NCBI GenBank assembly: GCA_022600955.1
Contig: JAHZJK010000013.1
Coordinates: 110,811 to 174,810 of the forward strand
Length of the DNA: 64,000 nucleotides
Direction: 5' to 3'
DNA from: Gammaproteobacteria bacterium
GTDB taxonomy: Bacteria; Pseudomonadota; Gammaproteobacteria; Steroidobacterales; Woeseiaceae
A program made the position numbers and the translations under genes. Positions 41,515 to 51,513 of the stretch are shown in pieces. Numbering within the stretch: position 1 is the first letter of the stretch; the number at the start of each line of letters is the position of its first letter. The notes under the pieces are model-generated. The model searched no databases. It saw only the letters and a program-made list of their open reading frames with translations, and was not told where the DNA came from.

Positions 41515-42006
41515 TCAACCGAAGGTTGTGGCGACCCACACCCCAATAAAGTGCGACAAGACAATAACCAGGACAGCGATCCCGAGGTGCTCAAGAATAA
41601 TCATCCAGGGTGACTCATTCTGAGCACGTGCGAGGAAATAACTCAGCACTGTAATGACCAGCATCCCCCAGACTATCGATGCAATTACGGCAGGTCCAAG
41701 GGGCAATAACAGCAGAGGGATAGCGAAACTGATCGCAAACACGAATTTCGTAACGAACGTCGAAATTGTCGCGGACCATACATGCTCCTGATCCGTTGCG
41801 GGGTCTGCTTCTTCCGCGAGGTGGATCCCGAGTGCATCCGACATCGAGTCCGCGACAGCAATTACCAGGATCCCACCCAGCACTGCGGCCAATGACTGCG
41901 TACCCGCATTAAGTCCCGTAATCAGACCGAGCGTCGTGATGACGCCCGATGTTGCGCCGAAAAACAGGCCCGTGCGCGCACCCGCACTTTGCAGGAATTT
42001 CTTCAT
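41515..42006 (-). CDS. VIT1/CCC1 family-like membrane protein
   Basis: The start was set at MKKFLQSAGARTGLFFG (42006), overlapping the acetyltransferase gene by 4 bp. About 163 aa with four or five helices. The pattern GLFFGATSGVITTLGLITGL and VIAVADSMSDALGIHLAEEA resembles the VIT/CCC1 iron and manganese transporters. The protein is short, so the metal-transport role is a guess. Confidence 0.7.
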   Translation of the reverse strand: MKKFLQSAGARTGLFFGATSGVITTLGLITGLNAGTQSLAAVLGGILVIAVADSMSDALGIHLAEEADPATDQEHVWSATISTFVTKFVFAISFAIPLLLLPLGPAVIASIVWGMLVITVLSYFLARAQNESPWMIILEHLGIAVLVIVLSHFIGVWVATTFG

Positions 42007-42536
42007 CCCTTTTGAGCAGCGCTGATCGACATGTCGTAGAGACAAATCGCTTCCGTTTCACCGGGCATCGTAATCATTCGATCAAAGCGCATACCCAGTT
42101 TTTCGATAAGGCCTATCGATGCCGCATTTTCCGGGGAGACGATCGCGAGCAGTTTGTCCAACTGCAGCGACTTGCTCGCATAATCCAAAACAGCAAAAGA
42201 GGCTTCACTCGCCAACCCTTTGCCACAATAGTCCGGCAGTACCGCGAAACCAATATCCGGATCGTCAAGATTCTCTCGTCGAAACAAGCCACAAATACCG
42301 ACCATGGCCCCATCGGACTTTAGCGACATGCAGTAGGGACCGTAGCCGTAGTCATCAAAGAGTTTCTGCGCTCCGTCTCTGATGGCTTGCAGTGCTTGCG
42401 CCTCGGTCCTTATACCTCGGTCAGCCACATTGCGGATGAATGCCGGGTCGTTCCAGACTGCAAGCATGAGGCCCGCATCCTCCACGGTAACCGGTCGCAG
42501 GCGCAGCCTGTCCGTCTCAAACAACCACTTCGACAT
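42003..42536 (-). CDS. GNAT family N-acetyltransferase (RimJ/RimL-like)
   Basis: The start was set at MSKWLFETDRLRLRPVT (42536). The N-terminal ETDRLRLRPVTVEDA and the acetyl-CoA site GFAVLPDYCGKGLASEASFA followed by NAASIGLIEKLGMRFD are typical for the protein-N-terminus acetylating RimJ-like branch. 177 aa. The target is unknown. Confidence 0.88.
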   Translation of the reverse strand: MSKWLFETDRLRLRPVTVEDAGLMLAVWNDPAFIRNVADRGIRTEAQALQAIRDGAQKLFDDYGYGPYCMSLKSDGAMVGICGLFRRENLDDPDIGFAVLPDYCGKGLASEASFAVLDYASKSLQLDKLLAIVSPENAASIGLIEKLGMRFDRMITMPGETEAICLYDMSISAAQKG

Positions 42537-42620
42537 TTCGACCTCCCAAGAACCTGGCGATGACCTCGAGCTCACGAGGATACTCAAAACTTACTGATCC
42601 GCTGTCACAGGAGCCTTCGA

Positions 42621-43040
42621 TCATTCGACTTCCTTTGCCGTAGAAATTCGCCTCGCTACGGCGGCTCCCAGTTCCGACTCGGACAGCAACGGAATCGGTT
42701 TATCAGGGCCTATCGAAAACACGTATGCCTTCGCCGACTTGCCTCGATACGCAATCTGCCCCCATGGCACCAACATGCATGCAGGTGCTTTTGGTGGCTG
42801 TGGGCCATCGTATAAGAGCCAGAGACCTTCGCTATCCACTGCCACATCAAAGTGGGCATATCCTGCCGATTCGATCACTTCTCCGGGAAAATTGCTCGAA
42901 ACGGGTCTGCGCTGCGTCTCGAAGCGCTGCGCCAGTTTCTTCCAGTTGCCCTGATATCCGCTCGGCCGAAATGAGAACGCGGCAAAGACAACGAAGCCCA
43001 AAATAACGATAACAATGAACTGCTCACTCGCAAAATCCAT
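42621..43040 (-). CDS. Hypothetical membrane-anchored protein
   Basis: A 139-aa protein with one N-terminal helix (FIVIVILGFVVFAAFSF) and a soluble domain (VDSEGLWLLYDGPQPPK, then PLLSESELGAAVARR). No known family is recognised. It stands between trpS and an acetyltransferase. Confidence 0.65.
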   Translation of the reverse strand: MDFASEQFIVIVILGFVVFAAFSFRPSGYQGNWKKLAQRFETQRRPVSSNFPGEVIESAGYAHFDVAVDSEGLWLLYDGPQPPKAPACMLVPWGQIAYRGKSAKAYVFSIGPDKPIPLLSESELGAAVARRISTAKEVE

Positions 43041-43084
43041 CGGTCAGTGCTCTGTATTCAATGCAGCTCTCGTCGGTACACCGA

Positions 43085-44095
43085 CTACCCCAGTTTTCGA
43101 ATGCCGATCGCGCTGCGAATCTTGTCCATGTAGGGTGCTGACACCTCGCGCGCGCGCGCAGCACCTTTTTGCAGCTCCGCCTCTACGATTGCCGGATCCG
43201 CGATCAGCCGCTCGTATTCTTGTCGTGCTGGCGCGATGTGATCGTTGATGTACTCGAACAACTTCTGCTTCATCGCACCCCACGCAATGCCATCTTTGTA
43301 GAGTTGTGCGACCTCGGCTGTCTCTTCCTGCGTTGCAAACGCGTTATACATGTCGTACAGCGTATTACCTGCAATCTCCTTTGGTTCGCCAGGCTCAAGG
43401 CTATTGGTCTTTATCTTCATTATCAGCTTGCGCAGCTTTTTCTCCGCAGCGAACACCGGAATAGTGTTGTTGTAACTCTTGGACATTTTTCTGCCATCGA
43501 GGCCAGACAGTACAGCTGTCGCATCATCGATAAGCGGTTCCGGGAGCACAAGCACATCGCCATAATGATGATTGAAGCGCTGCGCGATATCGCGTGCCAT
43601 CTCGACATGTTGCTTTTGATCACGTCCGACTGGCACCTTGGTCGCCTTGAACATCAGAATGTCGGCTGCCATCAGAATAGGATAGCTATAGAGCGCCATC
43701 GTAATGCCCTTGTCCGGATCTTTGTCTCCGCCTTCGACATTCGCCTGCACGGCAGCCTTATAAGAATGCGCACGATTCATAAGCCCTTTGGCCGTCATGC
43801 TTGTAAGCACCCAGGTCAACTCCGGGATCTCCGGAATATCAGATTGCCGGTAGAAAACGGAATTGTCGGTGTCCATCCCGAGAGCCATCCAGGCAGCTGC
43901 AATTTCGAGCGTCGATTGGCTTATTTTGTCCGGATCTTCGTTCTTGGCCAGTGCATGAAAATCCGCAAGAAAATAGTAGTTCTTTTTGCTTGCGTCCTTG
44001 CTCGCCGCAATACTGGGGCGAATCGCCCCCACGTAATTGCCTATATGGGGTGTGCCGGTCGTCGTAATACCCGTAAGAAAAATATCCTGCGTCAT
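43085..44095 (-). CDS. trpS: Tryptophanyl-tRNA synthetase
   Basis: TrpRS charges tRNA-Trp. The start was set at MTQDIFLTGITTTGTPHIG (44095). The HIGH signature is PHIGNYVGAI and the KMSKS signature is GRKMSKSYNNTIPVF. About 336 aa, normal for class Ic TrpRS. It starts 2 bp after the ggt stop. In some gammaproteobacteria trpS is in other operons; here it is coupled to ggt. Confidence 0.96.
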   Translation of the reverse strand: MTQDIFLTGITTTGTPHIGNYVGAIRPSIAASKDASKKNYYFLADFHALAKNEDPDKISQSTLEIAAAWMALGMDTDNSVFYRQSDIPEIPELTWVLTSMTAKGLMNRAHSYKAAVQANVEGGDKDPDKGITMALYSYPILMAADILMFKATKVPVGRDQKQHVEMARDIAQRFNHHYGDVLVLPEPLIDDATAVLSGLDGRKMSKSYNNTIPVFAAEKKLRKLIMKIKTNSLEPGEPKEIAGNTLYDMYNAFATQEETAEVAQLYKDGIAWGAMKQKLFEYINDHIAPARQEYERLIADPAIVEAELQKGAARAREVSAPYMDKIRSAIGIRKLG

Positions 44096-44097
44096 CC

Positions 44098-45813
44098 CTA
44101 ATATCCTGCTGCCTGTCCGTCTTTGCGCACTTCGCTGGCGCCATAGTACACGCCCTGTTGCTTGTCCCACATGATCGCCTGGTAGCCGCCGAAGCTGCCG
44201 TTGCTCTCACCAAGCGTATGACCCATCGCTTCGAGCGCAGATCGTGTCGCATCGCTGAATGTTGACTCCATATGCAACACACCGCCATCGATCATGGTCG
44301 ACCCGGTCGGTTGCGAAGAACCCGTGTGGTTGATTCTTGCCGCATCCCCGGCCTCCTGCAGGTTCATGCCGAAATCCACCATGTTTACTATGATCTGCGC
44401 ATGTCCCTGCGGCTGCATCGCGCCCCCCATCAGGCCGAAGCTCATCAGAGGTTTGCCCTCTTTCATGACAAATGCGGGGATGATCGTGTGAAACGGCCGT
44501 TTGCCGCCCGCGACAACATTGGCATGCCCGGCATCCAGCGAGAACAGCTCTGCGCGATCCTGCAAGACGAAACCAAGCTCGCCGGGCGTCATCCCCGAGC
44601 CCATGCCTCGGTAGTTGCTTTGAATCAGGGACACCATGTTGCCGTCTTTGTCGGCAACGGTCAGATAGATCGTGTCGCCATCCTCCAGTGCAGCATCACC
44701 GGCGGGCAATCGCTTTGATGCGTTTGCCGGATCGATGAGTTTGCGGCGCTCATCGGCATATTGCTTGGAAACAAGCGTCGCGACCGGTACGTCGACAAAA
44801 TCCATGTCGGCGTAGTATTTGGCACGGTCTTCAAAGGCCAGCTTTTTGGCCTCAACCAGTGTATGCAGATATTCCGCACTACCAAACCCCATCGCTGCAA
44901 TATCGAACCCTTCCAGCACATTCAGAATCTGGAGTGCCGCGATTCCCTGGCCATTTGGTGGTAGTTCATAGACATCGTAACCACGGTAACTGGTTGACAC
45001 CGGGGTTATCCACTCGCTCTTATGAGCGGCGAGATCTGCATAGTTCAACAGCCCTCCCTGCTCCGCCATGTAGGCGTCGATGCTTTTCGCGATATCGCCC
45101 TTGTAGAATTCGTCTCGTCCTTTTTCTGCGATTGCCGCATAGGTGTTCGCGAGTCGCGGATTGCGGAACATCTCACCTTTGACGGGGACATCACCCGTTG
45201 GCATGAAAGTTTCCCTGAATCCGGGATACTCTCCGATGCGCTTCTTATTTGACTGAAAGTATCGAGCGATGACTTCTGAAACTGGAAAGCCATCGCGAGC
45301 GTAGGAAATTGCGGGTGCGAGAATATCCGACATTGGCAATCGGCCATAGCGACCATGCAACTCGAACCATCCATCGACTGCACCAGGAACGCTCACCGGC
45401 AACGGGCCGAAAGGCGGAATGGTGTCGATGCCGTTCTCCTGGAAATACTCGAGCGTCATCGCAGCAGGCGCGCGCCCTGACGCATTCAGGCCAACGAGTT
45501 CTTCATTCTCAGCATCCCAGACGATTGCGAACAGATCACCGCCGATTCCGCAGCCGGTCGGCTCCATAAGCCCCAGCGCCGCATTTGCGGCGATCGCGGC
45601 ATCTACGGCGCTACCGCCGGCTTTGAGAATATCGAGCGCAATCTGCGTCGCCAGTGGCTGGCTGGTTGCTGCCATGCCATGCGGGGCAATCACCTCGGAT
45701 CGCGAGGCATGCGCGCGTCCGGCGACTCTGTCGTAGCCTGGGTCAGGCGCTGCCATTGTTGCCGCCACCGTTGTGAGTAATGTGATACCTAGTGCCCATC
45801 TTGTCCGCTTCAT
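44098..45813 (-). CDS. ggt: Gamma-glutamyltransferase
   Basis: Ggt breaks down glutathione in the periplasm and is an N-terminal nucleophile hydrolase that cuts itself into two chains. The start was placed at MKRTRWALGITLLTT (45813), giving a signal peptide. The self-cleavage threonine is in EDGDTIYLTVADKDGNMVS, and the glycine-rich active-site region is GGAMQPQGHAQIIVNMVD. The N-terminal ATSQPLATQIALDILKAGG and GCGIGGDLFAIVWD are conserved. About 571 aa. Confidence 0.95.
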   Translation of the reverse strand: MKRTRWALGITLLTTVAATMAAPDPGYDRVAGRAHASRSEVIAPHGMAATSQPLATQIALDILKAGGSAVDAAIAANAALGLMEPTGCGIGGDLFAIVWDAENEELVGLNASGRAPAAMTLEYFQENGIDTIPPFGPLPVSVPGAVDGWFELHGRYGRLPMSDILAPAISYARDGFPVSEVIARYFQSNKKRIGEYPGFRETFMPTGDVPVKGEMFRNPRLANTYAAIAEKGRDEFYKGDIAKSIDAYMAEQGGLLNYADLAAHKSEWITPVSTSYRGYDVYELPPNGQGIAALQILNVLEGFDIAAMGFGSAEYLHTLVEAKKLAFEDRAKYYADMDFVDVPVATLVSKQYADERRKLIDPANASKRLPAGDAALEDGDTIYLTVADKDGNMVSLIQSNYRGMGSGMTPGELGFVLQDRAELFSLDAGHANVVAGGKRPFHTIIPAFVMKEGKPLMSFGLMGGAMQPQGHAQIIVNMVDFGMNLQEAGDAARINHTGSSQPTGSTMIDGGVLHMESTFSDATRSALEAMGHTLGESNGSFGGYQAIMWDKQQGVYYGASEVRKDGQAAGY

Positions 45814-45889
45814 CCTTAGCTCCGCCATCACGCAGGGGCGCTAATCATGGCACTCGCCGCCGACCGCGGCAACAGGGTATGATTTGCCC
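45814..45889. other. Divergent ggt/pepQ intergenic region
   Basis: The 76 bp between the two starts must contain both promoters. No strong consensus pair is seen; a weak GGTATGAT lies about 14 bp before the pepQ ATG. Confidence 0.3.
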
Positions 45890-47239
45890 ATGACTATCGA
45901 TTATTCCGACAACAACCCTGCACTTGGCGCCCTCTACCCGGAGCACGTGCAAACCCTTGCAGCGCGGCACGATCACGCCCTTGAACAGGCTGGCGCGAGC
46001 CACGCTGTAATCTTTTCCGGCAACCCGAAAATCGCATTCCTTGACGACTACCAGATGCCGTTCAAGCCGAACCCGCATTTTGTCAGCTGGGCGCCCCTGA
46101 CCACGCTGCCTTTCTCCTACATTGTCTATACGCCCGGCGAAAAGCCCGTATTGATCTACTACCAGCCACACGACTACTGGCATGTCGTGCCCGGCGCACC
46201 GGACGGTTACTGGACGCACCAGTTCGACATTCGGGTTGTGCACACTATCGACGAAGTCGCCGCGCACCTGCCTGCGGCTCGTGAGAAATGTATCGTCATA
46301 GGCGAAATCGATGACGAGTCTCTGGCATTTGGAATTGAGCGCATAAACCCGACAACGGCCGTGAACATTCTGCACTACGCCCGTGGTTCAAAAACTGCCT
46401 ACGAACTCGCCGTCATGAGGCTCTCATCACAACGCGGAGCGAGCGGCCACGCGGCCGCCGAGGCCGCATTTCGTAGCGGTGCGTCGGAATACGATATTCA
46501 CCGCGCTTATTGTAAGGCGGTCAGCCACACTGATCCGGAATTGCCGTACAGCAATATCATTGCGCTCAATGCCCACGGCGCTGTTCTGCACTACACCGAT
46601 CTCGACCGTACCGCGCCAGCAGAACAACGATCGTTCCTGATTGATGCCGGTGCGCAGGTACACGGCTACGCATCAGACATTACGCGTACCTACTCGTATG
46701 GCGACGAGCGTTTTCAGGCGCTGATAGATCGCATGGATGAAATGGAACAGAGCATAGTCAATAAGGTTCAGGTCGGTGTCGATTACCGCGACCTGCATAT
46801 TGAGACACACATAATGCTCGCCAACGTCCTCGTCGACGCAGAGCTTGCGCACGGCGACGCAGAAACTTTGCTGGAAACCGGTGTAACAGCCGCGTTCTTT
46901 CCGCACGGCCTCGGGCACTTGCTCGGCGTCCAGGTTCACGACGTAGGCGGCTTCATGCAAGGCGAATCAGGAACCGTAATAGATCCGCCGAGCGGCCACC
47001 CGTTTCTGCGCCTTACCCGGGTTCTGGAGGAGGACATGGTTTTGACTATCGAACCAGGTCTGTACGTGATTGACATGCTGCTTGAAAACCTGCGTGGCAC
47101 GCCGGCAGAGAGTCATGTCAATTGGGTAACAGTGGACTGGCTACGGCCATTCGGCGGAATTCGGATCGAGGACAATGTTCGTGTGATGAACGGTGGCCGT
47201 GAAAACCTGACACGTGTGGCATTTGCAGATCGCGTCTAG
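45890..47239 (+). CDS. pepQ: Xaa-Pro dipeptidase
   Basis: PepQ splits X-Pro dipeptides. The ATG at 45890 was chosen over a TTG two codons upstream. The M24 fold is visible with all five metal ligands in FLIDAGAQVHGYASDITR (two Asp), HGLGHLLGVQVHDVGG (His), VLTIEPGLYV (Glu) and GGIRIEDNVRV (Glu). 449 aa, like E. coli PepQ. Its TAG stop lies in a CTAG shared with the convergent SDR gene. Confidence 0.95.
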   Translation: MTIDYSDNNPALGALYPEHVQTLAARHDHALEQAGASHAVIFSGNPKIAFLDDYQMPFKPNPHFVSWAPLTTLPFSYIVYTPGEKPVLIYYQPHDYWHVVPGAPDGYWTHQFDIRVVHTIDEVAAHLPAAREKCIVIGEIDDESLAFGIERINPTTAVNILHYARGSKTAYELAVMRLSSQRGASGHAAAEAAFRSGASEYDIHRAYCKAVSHTDPELPYSNIIALNAHGAVLHYTDLDRTAPAEQRSFLIDAGAQVHGYASDITRTYSYGDERFQALIDRMDEMEQSIVNKVQVGVDYRDLHIETHIMLANVLVDAELAHGDAETLLETGVTAAFFPHGLGHLLGVQVHDVGGFMQGESGTVIDPPSGHPFLRLTRVLEEDMVLTIEPGLYVIDMLLENLRGTPAESHVNWVTVDWLRPFGGIRIEDNVRVMNGGRENLTRVAFADRV

Positions 47240-48078
47240 CTCTGGTTTTCCGCGACCTTCTGTCGTTTTCGCTCAGCCTTGATGCGGGCCTTTACTCTCG
47301 CACCTTTGCGCTCAAGCGACGGCCGCAGTAGTGGACCGAGCCCCGGGAACAGGTAACTCATCATCGTCAGGAATCCGCTGAACGGCGGCATGGACTGTTC
47401 GCGCTTGCCATTTCCACACAGGTCAAGAATCACTTGCGCAACTTCGTCTGCCGTACTCAGTGGTTGTGACATCGTCAGATCGGACGTGGAGTCGAGATCC
47501 GCCATGATAAACCCGGTATCAATCGGGCCGGGTGAAACTACCGCCAGCTTGATGTTTTCTTCCGCAAGCTCGAAGCCAAGCGAGTACGTGAATGACCGCA
47601 ATCCCGCTTTGCTCGCCGCATAGGCGGCGCTACCCGGCACCGACGTTCTGCCGGCAAGCGAACCCACATTGATGATCGCACCACCACCTGCCTCACGCAG
47701 ATAGGGCAGTGCAATTCTGGACAGCATGATCGGCGCCTTGAGATTGACATCAATGATTTTGCCCAAATCGCCGGCCTCAACGGCGTCGACATTGCCGCGC
47801 TTGTGATAGCCCGCATTGTTGACCAGAACGTCGACACGTCCGAATTCAAAATGCGCTTTCTTGAAAACGTCAACGCAGGCATCTGCGTCCGACACATCCA
47901 TCGCAAAGATCTCTACCTGGGTTTTGTCACGCAATTCCTCGGCGATCGCTTCGAGGTTTTTCTTGTTGCGTGCAACCAGCATCAGGTTCGCACCCGCCTC
48001 GGCGAACATTCGTGCGGCGGCGGCGCCTACGCCTTCCGATCCGCCCGTGATTATCACGGTCTTGTTATTGAATATCAT
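47236..48078 (-). CDS. Short-chain dehydrogenase/reductase
   Basis: The NAD(P) site is ITGGSEGVGAAAARMF, the structural NNAG is in VDVLVNNAGYHKRG, and the catalytic pair is in AAYAASKAGLRS with a Ser in INVGSLAGR. 280 aa. The hydrophobic C-terminal part (PFSGFLTMMSYLFPGLGPLL) and basic tail resemble 3-ketodihydrosphinganine reductase-like SDRs, but this is only a likeness. It shares its stop tetranucleotide with pepQ. Confidence 0.88.
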   Translation of the reverse strand: MIFNNKTVIITGGSEGVGAAAARMFAEAGANLMLVARNKKNLEAIAEELRDKTQVEIFAMDVSDADACVDVFKKAHFEFGRVDVLVNNAGYHKRGNVDAVEAGDLGKIIDVNLKAPIMLSRIALPYLREAGGGAIINVGSLAGRTSVPGSAAYAASKAGLRSFTYSLGFELAEENIKLAVVSPGPIDTGFIMADLDSTSDLTMSQPLSTADEVAQVILDLCGNGKREQSMPPFSGFLTMMSYLFPGLGPLLRPSLERKGARVKARIKAERKRQKVAENQS

Positions 48079-48131
48079 TCGAAGATTTTACCACTGCGGG
48101 CAGGAATTGCCTCACAGTCTGTTCAGCTGAC

Positions 48132-48377
48132 CTAAACGCTGAAGTAGCCTTTGATCTTTTTCCAGAGACTCGGCTCCCAGCCATAGACGTCCAGCTGGTC
48201 ACCATCAAGAACGGCGACTGGCATAGTCGTATCGGGGGCAACGGCGTCATTGGCAGCCAGATCTGTTGGCCGCAGCTCGAGCTTGCCTTTCCTGTTCTCA
48301 CCGTCCGTCGTCAGACCGTCGACAGCAAGACTCAGGTAGGGCAATACCTCATCGTCGACGATGTCGTCGTGAAACAC
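48132..48377 (-). CDS. Small hypothetical protein, doubtful start
   Basis: An 81-aa frame from a GTG at 48377. The sequence has an acidic N-terminus (FHDDIVDDEVLPYLSLAVDG) and ends EPSLWKKIKGYFSV. The frame stays open for about 35 codons upstream with no ATG, GTG or TTG, so either the start is as given or the gene has lost its 5' end. No family is recognised. Confidence 0.4.
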   Translation of the reverse strand: MFHDDIVDDEVLPYLSLAVDGLTTDGENRKGKLELRPTDLAANDAVAPDTTMPVAVLDGDQLDVYGWEPSLWKKIKGYFSV

Positions 48378-48626
48378 AGCGTCGGGATCAAAGGCTTCTT
48401 TGCCAAGAATGACGCAATCATCAAAAGGTTTGTTGCTGCTAATGGTCTCTTCCCGCTTTACGAGATGACTGTCACTTTAGAATGGCAGCAGGATTTTCAC
48501 TGTGAGCCGACTCACATTGTGGAGATTTCCACGCACGTCACAGTTCCGACGATTTTCTCACCTTTTCGTTTAAAAACAATCACCTGGAGAGACAAAAGGC
48601 GTTTCCCAGGAACGTAGCCAGCACAC
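48378..48626. other. Non-coding segment downstream of the ribosomal block
   Basis: About 250 bp between the small hypothetical gene and the rplQ terminator. A plus-strand frame exists but has no recognisable content. The segment is AT-richer toward the terminator. Nothing else is seen. Confidence 0.4.
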
Positions 48627-48654
48627 AAAAAAACCGGGCAGAGCCCGGTTTTTT
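48627..48654 (-). terminator. Strong intrinsic terminator after rplQ
   Basis: On the minus strand a perfect 12-bp stem (AAAAAACCGGGC with GCCCGGTTTTTT), a 3-nt loop and a T run close the ribosomal block 24 bp after the rplQ stop. Because the A run lies opposite the T run, the stem can work in both directions and may also stop transcription from the plus strand. Confidence 0.95.
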
Positions 48655-48678
48655 CTACAAACGGTTAAGCAGAAAGAG

Positions 48679-49062
48679 CTAGTCTTCTGTTGCTACCGCT
48701 TCTGCTGCCTGATCCGTAAGCATTACTATCGCCATCGGGGCATTGTCACCCGGCCGCGGAGCAGTCTTGAGAATTCGCAGATAGCCACCGGCACGCTCTT
48801 TGCAGCGCGGACCGATGTCGGTAAACAACTTCGCAACGACTTCCTTGTCGCGCAGACGACTGAACGCGAGACGGCGATTAGCGACGCTGTCCTCTTTCGC
48901 AAGCGTGATCAATGGCTCTACGACGCGACGCAGCTCTTTTGCTTTCGGCACTGTCGTTTTGATCGTTTCGTGGCGAATCATCGACGCGGCCATGTTACGA
49001 AACATGGCTTTACGATGAGAGCTGTTACGACCCAGTCGACGACCGGCTTTTCTATGACGCAT
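48679..49062 (-). CDS. rplQ: 50S ribosomal protein L17
   Basis: 127 aa with the family start [38 protein letters not shown] and [17 protein letters not shown]. It is the last gene of the alpha operon, 26 bp after rpoA and just before the terminator. Confidence 0.97.
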   Translation of the reverse strand: MRHRKAGRRLGRNSSHRKAMFRNMAASMIRHETIKTTVPKAKELRRVVEPLITLAKEDSVANRRLAFSRLRDKEVVAKLFTDIGPRCKERAGGYLRILKTAPRPGDNAPMAIVMLTDQAAEAVATED

Positions 49063-49088
49063 TTGTCTTTCCTAAATATCTTTGTGAT

Positions 49089-50090
49089 TTACATCACGAG
49101 CTCATGCTCGGGACGCAAGCTGGCCGGCGGCCAGTTTTCCAGGCGCATGCCCAGACCGAGGCCATGGCCTTCCAGAACTTCTTTGATCTCAGTCAGAGAC
49201 TTCTTACCGAGGTTCGGCGTACGCAGAAGTTCAACTTCAGTTCGCTGTACAAGGTCTCCGATGTACATGATGTTTTCAGCTTTGAGGCAGTTCGCAGAAC
49301 GGACTGTCAGCTCAAGCTCGTCAACCGGACGCAGGAGAATCGGATCCACCTGGTTCTCTGCCTGAGCACCGACGCCTTCTTCCTTGCCCTGCAGGTCAAC
49401 AAAGACAGACAGTTGATCCTTGAGAATGCTGCCCGCACGACGGATAGCTTCTTCAGGGTCAATCGTGCCGTTGGTCTCGATGTCGATCAGAAGCTTGTCG
49501 AGGTCGGTACGTTGCTCGACGCGAGCCGCTTCAACGTTGTAGGTCACGCGAACGATCGGGCTGAACGACGCGTCGAGTTGCAGACGGCCTATCGGACCAC
49601 CCTGCTCTTCAAACGACGGACGCTGAGTAGCCGGGCGATAGCCGCGACCGCGCTCAACCTTGAGGACCATGTTCAGCTCACCGGCTTTGGTCAGGTTCGC
49701 AATAACCAGCTCAGGATTCATGATTTCAACATCATGGTCCAGCTGAATATCGCCAGCCGTAACCGGGCCGGGGCCTTTCTTCGAAACACGAAGCTCTGCG
49801 GTATCACGTGTATTCATCGTGACGGCCACTTGCTTCAGGCTCAGAAGAATGTCGACGACATCTTCCTGCACGCCTTCGATACTCGTGTACTCGTGAAGTA
49901 CGCCTTCGATCTCAGCTTCTGTAATTGCTGCGCCTGGCATGGACGACAACAAAATACGGCGCAACGCATTGCCAAGCGTGTGACCAAAGCCGCGTTCGAA
50001 CGGCTCGATGGTAACTTTGGCTTGCAGATCGTTGACCGGCGTTACTTTTACAACGCGCGGCTTTAAGAATTCGTGTACAGATTCCTGCAT
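49089..50090 (-). CDS. rpoA: RNA polymerase alpha subunit
   Basis: RpoA starts RNA polymerase assembly and contacts activators and UP elements. The N-terminal domain shows [19 protein letters not shown] and the beta-binding regions; the C-terminal domain has [20 protein letters not shown] and [19 protein letters not shown]. 333 aa. It lies between rpsD and rplQ as in E. coli. Confidence 0.98.
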   Translation of the reverse strand: MQESVHEFLKPRVVKVTPVNDLQAKVTIEPFERGFGHTLGNALRRILLSSMPGAAITEAEIEGVLHEYTSIEGVQEDVVDILLSLKQVAVTMNTRDTAELRVSKKGPGPVTAGDIQLDHDVEIMNPELVIANLTKAGELNMVLKVERGRGYRPATQRPSFEEQGGPIGRLQLDASFSPIVRVTYNVEAARVEQRTDLDKLLIDIETNGTIDPEEAIRRAGSILKDQLSVFVDLQGKEEGVGAQAENQVDPILLRPVDELELTVRSANCLKAENIMYIGDLVQRTEVELLRTPNLGKKSLTEIKEVLEGHGLGLGMRLENWPPASLRPEHELVM

Positions 50091-50108
50091 GGGTAATTAC
50101 CCTCCTGA

Positions 50109-50729
50109 CTACTTCGAGTACAGCTCGACGACAAGGTTTTCGTTGATATCGGGGAGAATGTCTTCCCGATCCGGCAACGACGTCAAAACACCCGCCATCT
50201 TCTTGGTGTCGACATTCACCCATTCCGGGAGGCCGACTTGTCCTGCAATGTCCAACGCACTCTGGATTCGCAGTTGTTTCTTCGCCTTCTCGCGAATAGT
50301 AATCGCATCACCGGCCTTGAGCTGAGCAGACGGAATGTTAAGGATCTTGCCATTAACTTCTATGCTCTTGTGGCTCACCAGCTGGCGTGCTTCAGCGCGT
50401 GTTGACGCGAAGCCCATGCGATAAACAACATTGTCCAGACGGCCTTCGAGCAGGCGCAACAGGTTTTCGCCGGTTGATCCTTTCAGCTGTGCCGCACGCT
50501 TGTAATAGTTGCGGAACTGACGCTCGAGCACGCCGTACATACGACGCAACTTCTGCTTCTCGCGGAGCTGCAGGCCGTAGTCCGACAGACGAGGGCGACG
50601 TTGAGCCGCGCCGCCTGGAGGTACATCCAGCTTGCACTTCGATTCAAGCGGACGTACTCCGCTCTTAAGAAACAGGTCCGTACCTTCACGGCGGGACAGT
50701 TTACATTTTGGTCCTAAATATCTTGCCAT
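50109..50729 (-). CDS. rpsD: 30S ribosomal protein S4
   Basis: 206 aa. [20 protein letters not shown] and the S4 RNA-binding domain ([20 protein letters not shown]) are clear. There are only two cysteines in the N-terminal region, so it is the zinc-free form. In E. coli S4 represses the alpha operon by binding the rpsM leader; a matching pseudoknot was not examined here. Confidence 0.98.
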   Translation of the reverse strand: MARYLGPKCKLSRREGTDLFLKSGVRPLESKCKLDVPPGGAAQRRPRLSDYGLQLREKQKLRRMYGVLERQFRNYYKRAAQLKGSTGENLLRLLEGRLDNVVYRMGFASTRAEARQLVSHKSIEVNGKILNIPSAQLKAGDAITIREKAKKQLRIQSALDIAGQVGLPEWVNVDTKKMAGVLTSLPDREDILPDINENLVVELYSK

Positions 50730-50739
50730 TGTTCAGCCT

Positions 50740-51120
50740 CTACACGCGGCGCTTTTTCGGCGGTCGACAGCCGTTGTGAGGAATAGGTGTTACATCCTCA
50801 ATACTTTGAATACGGAATCCCAGGGCGTTCAGGGCGCGTACTGCAGACTCGCGACCAGGGCCCGGCCCACGTACACGCACATCAACATTCTTCACACCGA
50901 ACTCGAGGGCTGCTTTGCCCGCTTTGTCCGACGCAACCTGTGCTGCGAACGGGGTGGATTTACGAGATCCACGAAAACCACATCCGCCAGCCGTTGCCCA
51001 GGAAAGAGCATTGCCCTGACGATCAGTAATCGTAATGATCGTGTTGTTGAAGGAAGCATGAATATGCGCAATTGCATCAACTACGTGCTTTTTAACCTTC
51101 TTTTTCTTAACTTCAGCCAT
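50740..51120 (-). CDS. rpsK: 30S ribosomal protein S11
   Basis: 126 aa with [39 protein letters not shown] and the end [13 protein letters not shown]. It follows rpsM by 7 bp. Confidence 0.98.
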   Translation of the reverse strand: MAEVKKKKVKKHVVDAIAHIHASFNNTIITITDRQGNALSWATAGGCGFRGSRKSTPFAAQVASDKAGKAALEFGVKNVDVRVRGPGPGRESAVRALNALGFRIQSIEDVTPIPHNGCRPPKKRRV

Positions 51121-51127
51121 TTAAGAC

Positions 51128-51484
51128 TTACCTCTTAATCGGACGGCGCGGACCTTTTCGGGTGCGCGCATTCGTACGAGTGCGTTGGCCGCGGAGCGGC
51201 AAACCACGCCGGTGACGAATTCCACGGTAAGAACCGAGGTCCATCAGACGCTTGATATTCATCGACGTCTCACGACGCAGATCGCCCTCTACCGTGAAAA
51301 TCGCGACCGCTGAACGCAGATTCGCAACTTCCGGCTCAGCCAGATCTTTTACTTTCGTATTCGGAGCAACACCGGCGGCTTCGCAAATCTGCTTCGCGCG
51401 CGTGTCGCCGATACCGTAGATTGACGTCAGCGCGATTACTACGTGCTTTGCCAACGGAATGTTTATGCCTGCTATACGTGCCAC
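51128..51484 (-). CDS. rpsM: 30S ribosomal protein S13
   Basis: 118 aa starting [20 protein letters not shown], with the helix-two-turns-helix [18 protein letters not shown] and the basic tail [16 protein letters not shown]. It begins the alpha-operon portion, 29 bp after rpmJ. Confidence 0.98.
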   Translation of the reverse strand: MARIAGINIPLAKHVVIALTSIYGIGDTRAKQICEAAGVAPNTKVKDLAEPEVANLRSAVAIFTVEGDLRRETSMNIKRLMDLGSYRGIRHRRGLPLRGQRTRTNARTRKGPRRPIKR

Positions 51485-51513
51485 TTAACCTATCCTTATC
51501 TATGAACCCGGGC

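Noticed and set aside
43169..44101. Plus-strand frame of about 310 codons
   Set aside because: Antisense of trpS with no family content.
48369..48617. Plus-strand frame of 82 codons before the rplQ terminator
   Set aside because: No family likeness, poor start context, and it overlaps the small minus-strand frame.
49104..50066. Plus-strand frame of about 320 codons
   Set aside because: Exact antisense of rpoA; a mirror of its codon bias.
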